DNA of 35,162 nucleotides. Source: Nitrospirota bacterium (lineage in GTDB: Bacteria; Nitrospirota; Nitrospiria; Nitrospirales; NS-4). A model generated the notes under the pieces. The model ran no database searches. It was not told where the DNA came from and saw only the letters and a program-made list of their open reading frames with translations. The stretch lies in contig VBOG01000039.1 of the NCBI GenBank assembly GCA_005877815.1, positions 1 through 35,162 on the forward strand. The letters are read 5' to 3'. Both the position numbers and the translations under genes were made by a program. Below are positions 24,078 through 31,654 of the stretch, piece after piece (position 1 is the first letter of the stretch; every line of letters starts with the position of its first letter).

Positions 24078-24833
24078 TCATGGAGAAGAAGAGACGATTT
24101 TGTTCTCTGTGAGTTCCGCGTGCGCACCGTCCTGCACGGCAATGCCTCCCCCATTATTGATGAGTCTGTTCCTCATCACCTCGCCCATCGAGCCTTTTTG
24201 GATGACGATCCCTTCATACTGACTGTTCGCGATCACATTGTCGGCAATGCGGACATTGGATCGGCCGGCGACCGTCACGCCGTAATCGTTATCCCGAACG
24301 TCGCTGCCGGTCAGCTCGCCCTGGGAGTCGACGAACGACACCCCGGTCGTTTCACTCCTGCCAAGCTGGCTCTGCTCGATCCGGACATCTTTCGCTTGTT
24401 GAACGTACACGAGCCCTTGCACGCGAATGTTCGATAAGAGGATATGCGCGCCGTTAAAAATTCCCACGGCCAGCCCCCCGTTCTCCGAGATGGTGAGGTC
24501 GCGAATCTCAATGCGGTTCGCGCCATAGGGCCATTTGCCGACCCTGAAGGCCCCGACCCGTTTCAACCCGAGAATTGAGACCGTATCCCGCGATTCACCA
24601 ATCAGCTTGAGGCTGTCCTTGCTGTGCACCACGACATCTTCGCGATAGCTTCCAGCCTTGATGAGGATCGTATCTCCAGGCTTGGCGTCGTCAATGGCAG
24701 GCTGAATTTCAGTATACGCGCCGGTTCCGTCCGGGTTGACGACGAGGGTTCGGCCATGCGGTTCGGCCGCGAGAATCGCGCCGGCAAGGAGGAGACCGGC
24801 CGGAAACACGGCCGCGGTAAGCAACCATCTCAT
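24078..24833 (-). CDS. Exported right-handed beta-helix (NosD/pectate-lyase-like) protein
   Basis: The 251-residue protein has a signal peptide (cleavage near AILAAEPHG). A motif typical of parallel beta-helix carbohydrate-active or NosD-like proteins follows (TEIQPAIDDAKPGDTILIKA, GSYREDVVV). About eight short repeats of roughly 22 residues then follow (for example VRIADNVIANSQYEGIVIQK and GEVMRNRLINNGGGIAV), which build the helix coils. The helix is short compared with NosD (about 400 residues). No catalytic residues can be assigned. The start ATG overlaps the stop of the upstream unknown gene by ATGA, so the two are coupled. Confidence 0.85.
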   Translation of the reverse strand: MRWLLTAAVFPAGLLLAGAILAAEPHGRTLVVNPDGTGAYTEIQPAIDDAKPGDTILIKAGSYREDVVVHSKDSLKLIGESRDTVSILGLKRVGAFRVGKWPYGANRIEIRDLTISENGGLAVGIFNGAHILLSNIRVQGLVYVQQAKDVRIEQSQLGRSETTGVSFVDSQGELTGSDVRDNDYGVTVAGRSNVRIADNVIANSQYEGIVIQKGSMGEVMRNRLINNGGGIAVQDGAHAELTENKIVSSSP

Positions 24834-25432
24834 CGAAAAGCCGGCGTCCCGACCAAACCCGCCGTTTCAATCATCGCCTTGAAGGCTTTCCGGCACGTCA
24901 GCGACTGCAGATTGCTCCAGAGAAAGCCTCCCTCGGGAGGACTCCCCGCGACTTTCTTGAATTCGTAGATGAGTTTGTCGGGATACCGGGCTTCAACGGC
25001 GTGGGCTTGCATCCATCCAGTCAAAAGATACGCCATGGCGTCTCCGAAGACGGACGCCGGCATATCATGCAGTCCGAGTCGCTTGCCGGCCTGATACGCC
25101 AGAACCGAATAGACTTCGCTATGGTCCGCATCCTGGAGTTGTATCTCGCCGGACTGCGCCTTCGCCAACATCCGTAACGTCGAGTCTTTCGTCTCCTCTC
25201 CCAATCGGATCGATTGTCCGCGAAGACCGGATTTCTCCATCTTCACCAAAGATTGCACGGCTAGGACAGAAACGGCCGGCGGCAGGCCTTTTCGGTCTCG
25301 CTCTGAAACAATTCGCCATTCATCCAGGTTCAGGGCGGCGATATCTCCCGCTTGAGAGAGCGCCTTTCGGAACCGTTCCCACTCCAGCGCGAGTTGGGTT
25401 TTCATTGTATCGTCTAGTAGGTCTACGCTCAT
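24830..25432 (-). CDS. Unknown 200-residue protein coupled to the beta-helix gene
   Basis: I do not recognise this gene. The 200-residue product has no signal peptide or membrane helix and looks mainly alpha-helical. Notable stretches are WERFRKALSQAGDIAALNLD, YSVLAYQAGKRLGLHDMPAS and AMAYLLTGWMQAHAVE. The second half, with a Trp/Tyr-rich segment and KKVAGSPPEGGFLWSNLQSL, looks conserved-domain-like. It starts at the ATG at 25432, 55 bases from the divergent coaE. Its stop overlaps the beta-helix gene start, so it is the first gene of a two-gene operon. A cytoplasmic partner of an exported beta-helix protein is an odd pairing, and the functional link is only inferred. Confidence 0.75.
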   Translation of the reverse strand: MSVDLLDDTMKTQLALEWERFRKALSQAGDIAALNLDEWRIVSERDRKGLPPAVSVLAVQSLVKMEKSGLRGQSIRLGEETKDSTLRMLAKAQSGEIQLQDADHSEVYSVLAYQAGKRLGLHDMPASVFGDAMAYLLTGWMQAHAVEARYPDKLIYEFKKVAGSPPEGGFLWSNLQSLTCRKAFKAMIETAGLVGTPAFR

Positions 25433-25487
25433 CGCGCCGGATTCTAGCGGGCTTTGTCGTGCTGATGCAATGTGTTAAAGTTTCGCC

Positions 25488-26090
25488 ATGTTGCGTGTTG
25501 GTCTGACAGGCGGAATCGCGACCGGCAAAAGCACCGTCTCCCAACTTTTCGTCGAGTGTGGCGCCTCTTTGATTGACGCCGATGTCCTCGCCCGCCATGC
25601 GGTCAGTTCCGGGCAGCCAGCGTTAGTCGGGATCGCCGAGACGTTCGGGCATCAGATGTTGCACCCCGATGGGACGTTGGACCGGCGTCGGCTGGGCTCG
25701 CTTGTCTTCGATCATCCCGATCAGCTCAAGCGGCTGAATACCATCGTCCACCCTTATGTGTCGATGGCACAAGAGCGGGCGACACAAGAGATCTCGGAAA
25801 AAGACCCGCATGCGGTCATTATGTATGATGCCGCGCTGTTGATCGAAGCAGGGGCTCATCGACGAATGGATCGCATCATCGTGGTGACAGCCGATGAAGG
25901 CACGCAGGTTCGCCGCCTGATGCAGCGCAATACTCTCTCGGAACATGACGCTCTCAAGCGTATTCGCGCGCAAATGCCACTTGCGGAAAAGATCAAATTG
26001 GCGGATTACGTGATTGATGGAACGGCAACACGGGAACACGTGCGCCAGGACGTCAAGCGAATCTATGAGGAACTCAAGCGGTCGGCATGA
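25488..26090 (+). CDS. coaE: Dephospho-CoA kinase
   Basis: This cytosolic enzyme phosphorylates the 3'-hydroxyl of dephospho-CoA with ATP, the last step of coenzyme A synthesis. The 200-residue length is usual. The P-loop (GLTGGIATGKSTV) is at residues 4-16, followed by the Asp motif (LIDADVLARHAV), LDRRRLGSLVF, HPYVSMAQE and IIVVTADEGTQVRRLMQRN. The lid region (RIRAQMPLAEKIKLADYVID) completes the family pattern. Its 3' end overlaps the end of the convergent histidine kinase gene by 17 bases. Confidence 0.96.
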   Translation: MLRVGLTGGIATGKSTVSQLFVECGASLIDADVLARHAVSSGQPALVGIAETFGHQMLHPDGTLDRRRLGSLVFDHPDQLKRLNTIVHPYVSMAQERATQEISEKDPHAVIMYDAALLIEAGAHRRMDRIIVVTADEGTQVRRLMQRNTLSEHDALKRIRAQMPLAEKIKLADYVIDGTATREHVRQDVKRIYEELKRSA

Positions 26091-28584
26091 CGGGGCCGTC
26101 CAGAACCTCTCGCACCTTCCGCGCCAGGGCTTCCGGCGTAAATGGTTTTTGTAAAAATGCTTTCCCTGCTTCCAACACGCCGTGATGCACGATGGCGTCG
26201 TCGGTATACCCGGACATGTAGAGCAGTTTTAATTGGGGCCGCAAGGTCGCCAGATGGCCTGCCAGTTCGGCGCCTCCCATCTGCGGCATGACGACATCGG
26301 TGATCATCAACTGGATCGCGTCGCCCTGCTCCCGAAAGATCCTCAATGCCTCCTCACCATTTTGCGCCTTCAGAACAGCATAGCCTCTCGACTCGAGGAT
26401 TCCCGCGACCAAGGTGCGCACGATCTCCTCATCCTCGACCAGTAGGATGGTTTCGGATCCATGGGACGCCGGGGGCGTAATGGGAGCGGATTCAACGGTT
26501 TGGTCAACATGCTGCACTTGCGGCAAATACACCTTAAATGTCGTGCCCTTTCCAGGTTCGCTGTACACCCAGATATTTCCGCCGCTCTGCTTCACGATGC
26601 CATAGACCGTCGCCAGGCCCAATCCTGTGCCCTTCCCCTGCTCCTTGGTCGTAAAAAATGGCTCGAACAGACGCGCTTTCGTCGCGGCGTCCATGCCGGA
26701 GCCGTTGTCGCTCACGGCCAGCATGACGTACGGACCCGGCCTCACATCGACATGCCCCCGGCTATACGCTTCATCCAGTTCGACGTTGGCGGTTTCAATG
26801 ATCAGTCGCCCGCCTTTCGGCATGGCGTCTCTGGCATTCACGACGAGGTTCAAAATGACCTGCTCGATTTGCCCCGCATCGGCCTTCACCTGCCCGAGAC
26901 TAGATCCGGGGAGCGTCACAATATTGATGTCTTCACCGATCAAGCGATGAAGCATTTTGTGCATATCGGTGATGACGCCGTTGAGATCCAACTCCTTCGG
27001 CACCAGCATCTGTCTGCGGCTGAAGGCCAACAATTGGCGGGTTAAAGACGCCGCGCGATTCGCCGCCTTTTTGATCTGTTCGATCTCGTTTTGAAGCTGA
27101 GGGGCCTCGAGGCGGCTAAGGGCCAGATCGCTATATCCCGTAATCACGAGGAGAAGATTGTTGAAGTCATGAGCCACCCCCCCGGCGAGACGGCCGATGG
27201 CTTCCATCTTCTGTGACTGGCGGAGTTGCTCTTCACTGGACCGAAGCGCTTCCTCCGCACGCTTGCGCTCGCTGGCGTCCCGAATGATGCCGCCATAGAA
27301 TGTCACGTCGCCGGTCTTCCATGTGGACAGCGACAATTCCATCGGAAATTCCGCACCATCTTTTCTCAGGCCATGCAGCTCCACCGTCTTGCCAATCACG
27401 CGGGGAGCGCCCCCCGCTCTCATCCGTTCCAATCCTCGTGCATGAGCCTCCCGGTATCGTTCCGGCATGAGCAGGGTAAGGCGCTGGCCGAGGACCTCTG
27501 CTTCCGCATAGCCGAAGACGACCTCCGCCCCCTTGTTCCAGGAAAGAATGCTTCCCTCGTGGTCGGCTGAAATGATCGCATCCACGGCAGATTGCGCGAA
27601 GGATCGGAACCGTTCCTCGCTCGCCTTCAACGCTTCTTCGGCCCGCTTGCGCTTCGTGATGTCCGTGAGTGTGAGCACGATACCGGACAGCTCCGTCCGG
27701 TCTTTTAGGGGACTGGTGCCATATTCAACAATCAGCTGTCTTCCATCCTGTCGGCGGAATATGGCTTCTCCTTCATATGTTTCGTCGGGAGCTGCCAGCG
27801 ATCTTCGTATGTTGGATGAGCTCTGGGGGAAACCTGATGTGCCAGGCTCCACGAGCTCTACCAAGAGGTCGTCAATCGGTCGTTCGATCAATGCGGAAAC
27901 AGAATGGCCGGTCAGGACTTCAATCGCAGGATTGGCAAAGATAATCCGTCCCTGGAGATCCACCCCCAGGAACCCTTCGGATGACGAGTTCAGGAGATTT
28001 TCGATGCGAGCCCGGTTGGATTCGTTGGCGCGCCAGGCAATGATCACTCCGATGCAGGCCGACGAAAGGAACCCGGCATGGATGAATGCCCACTTCCAGG
28101 GATTGGACCACGCATCAGGATGATTGTAAACCATGTGTGGGAAGAAATACCCGCCGAGCCCATGCTGGAGGACCACATACCCGACAGCCAACAGGAACGG
28201 GGTCCAGTCCTGGTAGAGTGCGAGGAACGTCACGATGGCGAAATAATGGAAATGCATCTCGATGTACCCGCCCGACAGATGGACGAGCAGGGCTGAGGAA
28301 GTGACGAGGCCTAGACTGACCCATGATGCCCGAACCTTCCGGGACCAATAGGGGATGGCTCCCAACAATGCAAAGAGGGCAATCCAACTGCCGACGCCCA
28401 AGCTGAATAGCGTCGTGTGTCCCGTGACGAGGCTGATGATTGTCAGGCTGACCGCATGGCAAAGGAGAAATACTAAGAACCCCCGGTGCCGGCGACGCCA
28501 GACCGCTTCCGGCAAGGCGTATCCTTCGGGCAGGGCGTGTCTGAGTCGCTCCATCGTATGGAGAACAATGTTCGCTTGCACCAT
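26074..28584 (-). CDS. Membrane PAS hybrid histidine kinase with C-terminal receiver
   Basis: The 836-residue sensor kinase begins with about six membrane helices containing the SGGYIEMHFHYFAIVTFLAL block, whose conserved Glu and His residues recur in membrane sensors of chemotaxis and kinase proteins. Two PAS domains follow (about residues 195-320 and 325-450; FANPAIEVLTGHS, ILSWNKGAEVVFGYAEAEVL). The HisKA has its phospho-acceptor His472 in GVAHDFNNLL. The HATPase has N-box NLVVNARDAM, DNGSGM and GKGTGLGLATVYG. A receiver ends the protein with Asp763 in ITDVVMPQ. The start is uncertain: a TTG at 28620 or an ATG at 28584 (chosen). No separate regulator gene is adjacent, so the output partner is unknown. 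Confidence 0.9.
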   Translation of the reverse strand: MVQANIVLHTMERLRHALPEGYALPEAVWRRRHRGFLVFLLCHAVSLTIISLVTGHTTLFSLGVGSWIALFALLGAIPYWSRKVRASWVSLGLVTSSALLVHLSGGYIEMHFHYFAIVTFLALYQDWTPFLLAVGYVVLQHGLGGYFFPHMVYNHPDAWSNPWKWAFIHAGFLSSACIGVIIAWRANESNRARIENLLNSSSEGFLGVDLQGRIIFANPAIEVLTGHSVSALIERPIDDLLVELVEPGTSGFPQSSSNIRRSLAAPDETYEGEAIFRRQDGRQLIVEYGTSPLKDRTELSGIVLTLTDITKRKRAEEALKASEERFRSFAQSAVDAIISADHEGSILSWNKGAEVVFGYAEAEVLGQRLTLLMPERYREAHARGLERMRAGGAPRVIGKTVELHGLRKDGAEFPMELSLSTWKTGDVTFYGGIIRDASERKRAEEALRSSEEQLRQSQKMEAIGRLAGGVAHDFNNLLLVITGYSDLALSRLEAPQLQNEIEQIKKAANRAASLTRQLLAFSRRQMLVPKELDLNGVITDMHKMLHRLIGEDINIVTLPGSSLGQVKADAGQIEQVILNLVVNARDAMPKGGRLIIETANVELDEAYSRGHVDVRPGPYVMLAVSDNGSGMDAATKARLFEPFFTTKEQGKGTGLGLATVYGIVKQSGGNIWVYSEPGKGTTFKVYLPQVQHVDQTVESAPITPPASHGSETILLVEDEEIVRTLVAGILESRGYAVLKAQNGEEALRIFREQGDAIQLMITDVVMPQMGGAELAGHLATLRPQLKLLYMSGYTDDAIVHHGVLEAGKAFLQKPFTPEALARKVREVLDGPVMPTA

Positions 28585-28694
28585 AGTCTTGGTCCCTATG
28601 TCGGCAGCGCAGTGTATCAAAAGATTTCCATGGAAGCGAATGCTATCAGGCGGCAGTCGTGCATTGTTGAGAAGGGCTATGCTAAATTCTTGAC

Positions 28695-29615
28695 ATGCGA
28701 AATGTGGTCATCATCGGCTCCGGACCCGCTGGATTGACGGCGGCGATCTATGCCTCGCGGGCCAACCTTTGGCCCCTCGTCATTGAAGGCATCCAAGCCG
28801 GCGGGCAATTGACGACGACCACTGAGGTTGAAAATTATCCCGGCTTTCGGCATGCGATCATGGGGCCGGAACTCATGAGTGAAATGCGGGCACAGGCGGA
28901 ACGATTCGGAACTGAATTCCTGGCGGGCAATGTATCGGCGGTGGATTTAAAGACGACGCCTTTCAAATTGGTTGTCGAAGGCGTGGAAATCGTTGAGACC
29001 AAGACGCTCATCATCGCCTCAGGCGCCTCCTCGAAGATGCTTGGAATTCCGTCAGAGCGGCGCTTGCTCGGCCACGGCGTATCCACCTGCGCCACGTGCG
29101 ATGGTTTTTTTTTCAAAGGCAAGGATCTCGTGGTGGTCGGCGGCGGCGACACGGCAATGGAAGAGGCGATCTTCCTCACAAAATTCGCGTCGCACGTGAC
29201 GGTGATTCACCGACGCGAGACCCTCCGGGCCTCGGACATCATGCAGGACCGCGCGAAGATGCACCCGAAGATCTCATTCCTGTGGAACACCGTCGTGCAA
29301 GAGATCCTCGGCAATCCGATCGTCACCGGCGTACGGCTCATGAACCTGCAGACCGGTTCCGCATCCGTACTGCCGAGCGCCGGCGTCTTTGTCGCCATCG
29401 GTCATTCGCCGAATACCGGCCTGTTCAAAGATCAGTTGTCGCTCGACGAGGGAGGCTACATCCTGACGTTCGGAGGATCGAAGACCAGTGTTCCTGGCGT
29501 ATTTGCCGCAGGCGATGTCCAGGATCATGTCTATCGGCAGGCCATCACGGCCGCAGGCTCCGGCTGCATGGCCGCGATTGACTGCGAGCGATACCTCGAA
29601 TCCGTCGGACACTAA
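28695..29615 (+). CDS. trxB: Thioredoxin reductase (NADPH)
   Basis: This flavoprotein passes electrons from NADPH to thioredoxin. The 306-residue length fits the low-molecular-weight class. It has the FAD motif VVIIGSGPAGLTAAIYASRA at residues 4-23, the redox disulfide CATC followed by DGFFF, and the NADPH motif GGGDTAMEEA with HRRETLRAS. The C-terminal GVFAAGDVQD ends with the FAD-side conserved block. No clear ribosome-binding sequence precedes the ATG at 28695. thiI follows 18 bases later on the same strand, probably in one transcript. Both enzymes handle thiol/disulfide or sulfur chemistry. Confidence 0.95.
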   Translation: MRNVVIIGSGPAGLTAAIYASRANLWPLVIEGIQAGGQLTTTTEVENYPGFRHAIMGPELMSEMRAQAERFGTEFLAGNVSAVDLKTTPFKLVVEGVEIVETKTLIIASGASSKMLGIPSERRLLGHGVSTCATCDGFFFKGKDLVVVGGGDTAMEEAIFLTKFASHVTVIHRRETLRASDIMQDRAKMHPKISFLWNTVVQEILGNPIVTGVRLMNLQTGSASVLPSAGVFVAIGHSPNTGLFKDQLSLDEGGYILTFGGSKTSVPGVFAAGDVQDHVYRQAITAAGSGCMAAIDCERYLESVGH

Positions 29616-29633
29616 ACCGGCTCCGTCGCCTCC

Positions 29634-30794
29634 ATGTACTACATCATCGCGCACTACCATGAACTTGCGTTGAAGGGGCGCAACCGGCCCCTGCTGGTGG
29701 ACCGTCTCGTACAAAACCTCCGCCTCGCGCTGTGCGGCATCGGTCACTGCCATATCGAAAGCCTGGCCGGACGTCTCCGCATCTCACTGAAAGACGCGTC
29801 ACGCTGGTCCGTGATGAAGCCAAGACTGGAGAGCACATTCGGCATCGCCAACTTCGCTCCGGCCCTGTACGTCTCAAGTAACATCGAGATGTTGAGCGCC
29901 GCCGTCTGCGAGTCGATCCAAGGCCTACCGCTTCATACCTTCCGGGTCACCGCCAAGCGCGCCGATAAAAGCTATCCCTTGACGTCGGTGGACGTGAACC
30001 GCATCGTCGGCGCCGCCGTCGTGGAGCGCACCGGAGCGCAGGTCATCCTGGGCAACCCGGAGCTGACAATTCACATCGAGATCATGGGCGCGGGCGCCTA
30101 TTACTATTGGGAGCGGTTTCAGGGACCGGGCGGCCTGCCGGTCGGAATGTCGGGGAAGGTGGCGTGCCTCTTGTCCGGCGGCATCGATTCGCCGGTAGCC
30201 GCCTATCGCATGATGAAACGAGGCTGTAAGGCCGTCTTCATTCATTTTCACGGTCATCCCTTCGTGAGCCGGGCCTCAGCCGAAAAAGCGGAAGAACTGG
30301 CTCAACGCTTGACCCGCCACCAATACTATTCGCGTCTGTATCTGGTCCCGTTCGGCGACATTCAACGGCAAATCGTGGTGACGGCGCCGGCGCCGCTGCG
30401 GATCGTGCTGTACCGCCGCATGATGGTGCGGATCGCCGAGGAGGTTGGAAGGACCAACGAGTGCTGGGCGCTGGCAACAGGCGACAGTCTGGGCCAGGTC
30501 GCCTCGCAGACCGCCGGCAATATTACCGTTGTGGACGAGGCTGCCACGATCCCCTTCCTCCGGCCGTTGATCGGCATGGATAAGGTGGAGATCACCGAGC
30601 ACGCCCAGCGGATCGGTACCTACGAAACATCCATCCAACCGGATCAGGACTGCTGCAGCCTCTTCACCCCGCCGAATCCGAGTACCCGTGCAAATCTTGA
30701 AGAAATCCGGAGAGCCGAATCACTTCTGGATGTGCATGGCCTCGTCAAGCAAGCGATGGAGAAAATCGAGCTAAAAGAATTTACGTTCCCGTAG
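29634..30794 (+). CDS. thiI: tRNA 4-thiouridine synthetase ThiI (no rhodanese domain)
   Basis: The enzyme adenylates tRNA U8 for sulfur insertion and can also take part in thiazole synthesis. The 386-residue protein has the N-terminal ferredoxin-like/THUMP part (HYHELALKGRNRPLLVDRLV; FRVTAKRADKSYP). The PP-loop domain follows, with CLLSGGIDSPVAAYRMMKRG, ALATGDSLGQVASQTAGNI, RPLIGMDKVEI and the terminal Cys region (DQDCCSLFTPPNP). The C-terminal rhodanese domain of the E. coli protein is absent, which is common outside the Gammaproteobacteria. Sulfur would then come from a separate carrier. The TAG stop lies inside the GTAGGGGCGC repeat unit that begins the following intergenic region. Confidence 0.93.
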   Translation: MYYIIAHYHELALKGRNRPLLVDRLVQNLRLALCGIGHCHIESLAGRLRISLKDASRWSVMKPRLESTFGIANFAPALYVSSNIEMLSAAVCESIQGLPLHTFRVTAKRADKSYPLTSVDVNRIVGAAVVERTGAQVILGNPELTIHIEIMGAGAYYYWERFQGPGGLPVGMSGKVACLLSGGIDSPVAAYRMMKRGCKAVFIHFHGHPFVSRASAEKAEELAQRLTRHQYYSRLYLVPFGDIQRQIVVTAPAPLRIVLYRRMMVRIAEEVGRTNECWALATGDSLGQVASQTAGNITVVDEAATIPFLRPLIGMDKVEITEHAQRIGTYETSIQPDQDCCSLFTPPNPSTRANLEEIRRAESLLDVHGLVKQAMEKIELKEFTFP

Positions 30795-30887
30795 GGGCGC
30801 AATTCAAGCGCCCTTTACACGTTGTCATCCTGAACGAAGTGAAGGATCTATAGATTTGTCGTCGTAGGGGCGCCTCTTGCCGCGCCC
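30791..30887. repeat. Intergenic repeat cluster with two GTAGGGGCGC hairpins
   Basis: GTAGGGGCGC occurs at 30791-30800 and again at 30864-30873. Each copy is followed by a complementary GCGCCC, so each forms a hairpin (30793-30800 with 30808-30815; 30868-30873 with 30882-30887). Between them lies TCATCCTGAACGAAGTGAAG (about 30825-30844), a sequence type I know as a dispersed intergenic element in many environmental genomes. The first hairpin covers the thiI stop codon and is followed by TTTA, so it may help terminate transcription. Confidence 0.55.
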
Positions 30888-31005
30888 GTTCCTGTCCATT
30901 TTTCTCAATGAGAGACGTGCTAAGCTTATGGAGCGTGCCGTCCCAATCAGATGTATTGGGGACACCGCCGGTAAACTCCGCGCGTTCATGAAAGGACGTA
31001 CGCCG

Positions 31006-31320
31006 ATGAAATTAAAACCGTTGCACGATTGGGTATTGATCCGGGCAGGCGGGCCGAGCGAGAAGAGCACCGGCGGCATTATCATTCCGGACGCCGCGCA
31101 AGAGAAACCGCAGGAAGGAGAGGTCCTCGCCGTGGGCGCGGGTCGCTTTGTCGAGGATAAGGATTCGAAGGAGAAGGTCAAGAAGAAGACATTTGTGAAG
31201 ACCACCCTCCAGCCGGGCGAGCACATCCTGTATGAAAAATACGCCGCCAGAGAAGTGGAGGGCGACGATGAAGACTTGGTGCTGGTTCGTGAAGAGGATG
31301 TCTTGGGCTATCTTCGGTAA
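31006..31320 (+). CDS. GroES-like co-chaperonin, orphan copy
   Basis: The 104-residue protein has the Cpn10 fold signature: PLHDWVLI at the start, a mobile-loop-like segment (AGGPSEKSTGGIIIPDAAQE), GEVLAVGAGRFVEDKDS, LQPGEHILYEKYAAREVEGD and the ending LVREEDVLGYLR. The start is the ATG at 31006, about 10 bases after AAAGGA. An in-frame ATG at 30988 would add six residues, and the upstream frame is not protein-like. A Lys-rich insertion (SKEKVKKKT) makes it longer than E. coli GroES (97 residues), and no groEL is adjacent. It may be a second, divergent co-chaperonin. It follows the repeat cluster and is probably its own unit. Confidence 0.85.
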   Translation: MKLKPLHDWVLIRAGGPSEKSTGGIIIPDAAQEKPQEGEVLAVGAGRFVEDKDSKEKVKKKTFVKTTLQPGEHILYEKYAAREVEGDDEDLVLVREEDVLGYLR

Positions 31321-31383
31321 TCTACATTCTTCGCAGAAATAGGATGGCTCTCAAGTCGGGCCCAGAACTCCCCCTCGGAAATC

Positions 31384-31605
31384 TTACTCTGACCCCAATT
31401 TCTGTACTTTCGGAATGGGCAGGGCTTCGGATTCCAGGTGGGAAAGATCAACGATCCGACTGGCGTGATCGATGTCAATGCCCACCACCTGCCCCGCTAT
31501 CGAGATCCAAGACGACCCCTTGGGCGACTTCACGGGATTCCACGCCCGCCTTTTCAGACAGGTCGATGTAGAGGGAATCGTCTCCTGGTAGGAGTGAACC
31601 TTCAT
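31384..31605 (-). pseudogene. DUF2283-family gene with two compensating frameshifts
   Basis: The uninterrupted frame from the ATG at 31605 encodes 73 residues. Residues 1-9 (MKVHSYQET) and 39 onward (QVVGIDIDHASRIVDLS) match the DUF2283 pattern, but residues 10-37 do not. Reading that middle stretch in the next frame gives DSLYIDLSEKAGVES... and ...GVVLDLDS, which is the missing core of the family. One indel therefore lies near 31579-31581 and a second, restoring the frame, near 31492-31496 inside a GGGG run. The present product would have a scrambled core. This is either a decayed gene or a pair of assembly errors. DUF2283 proteins are small, often solitary and of unknown function. Confidence 0.65.
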
Positions 31606-31654
31606 GCGCTCACCCCTTGAAGTTCCGATCAAGGAACGCGTTATGCTCGCATGC

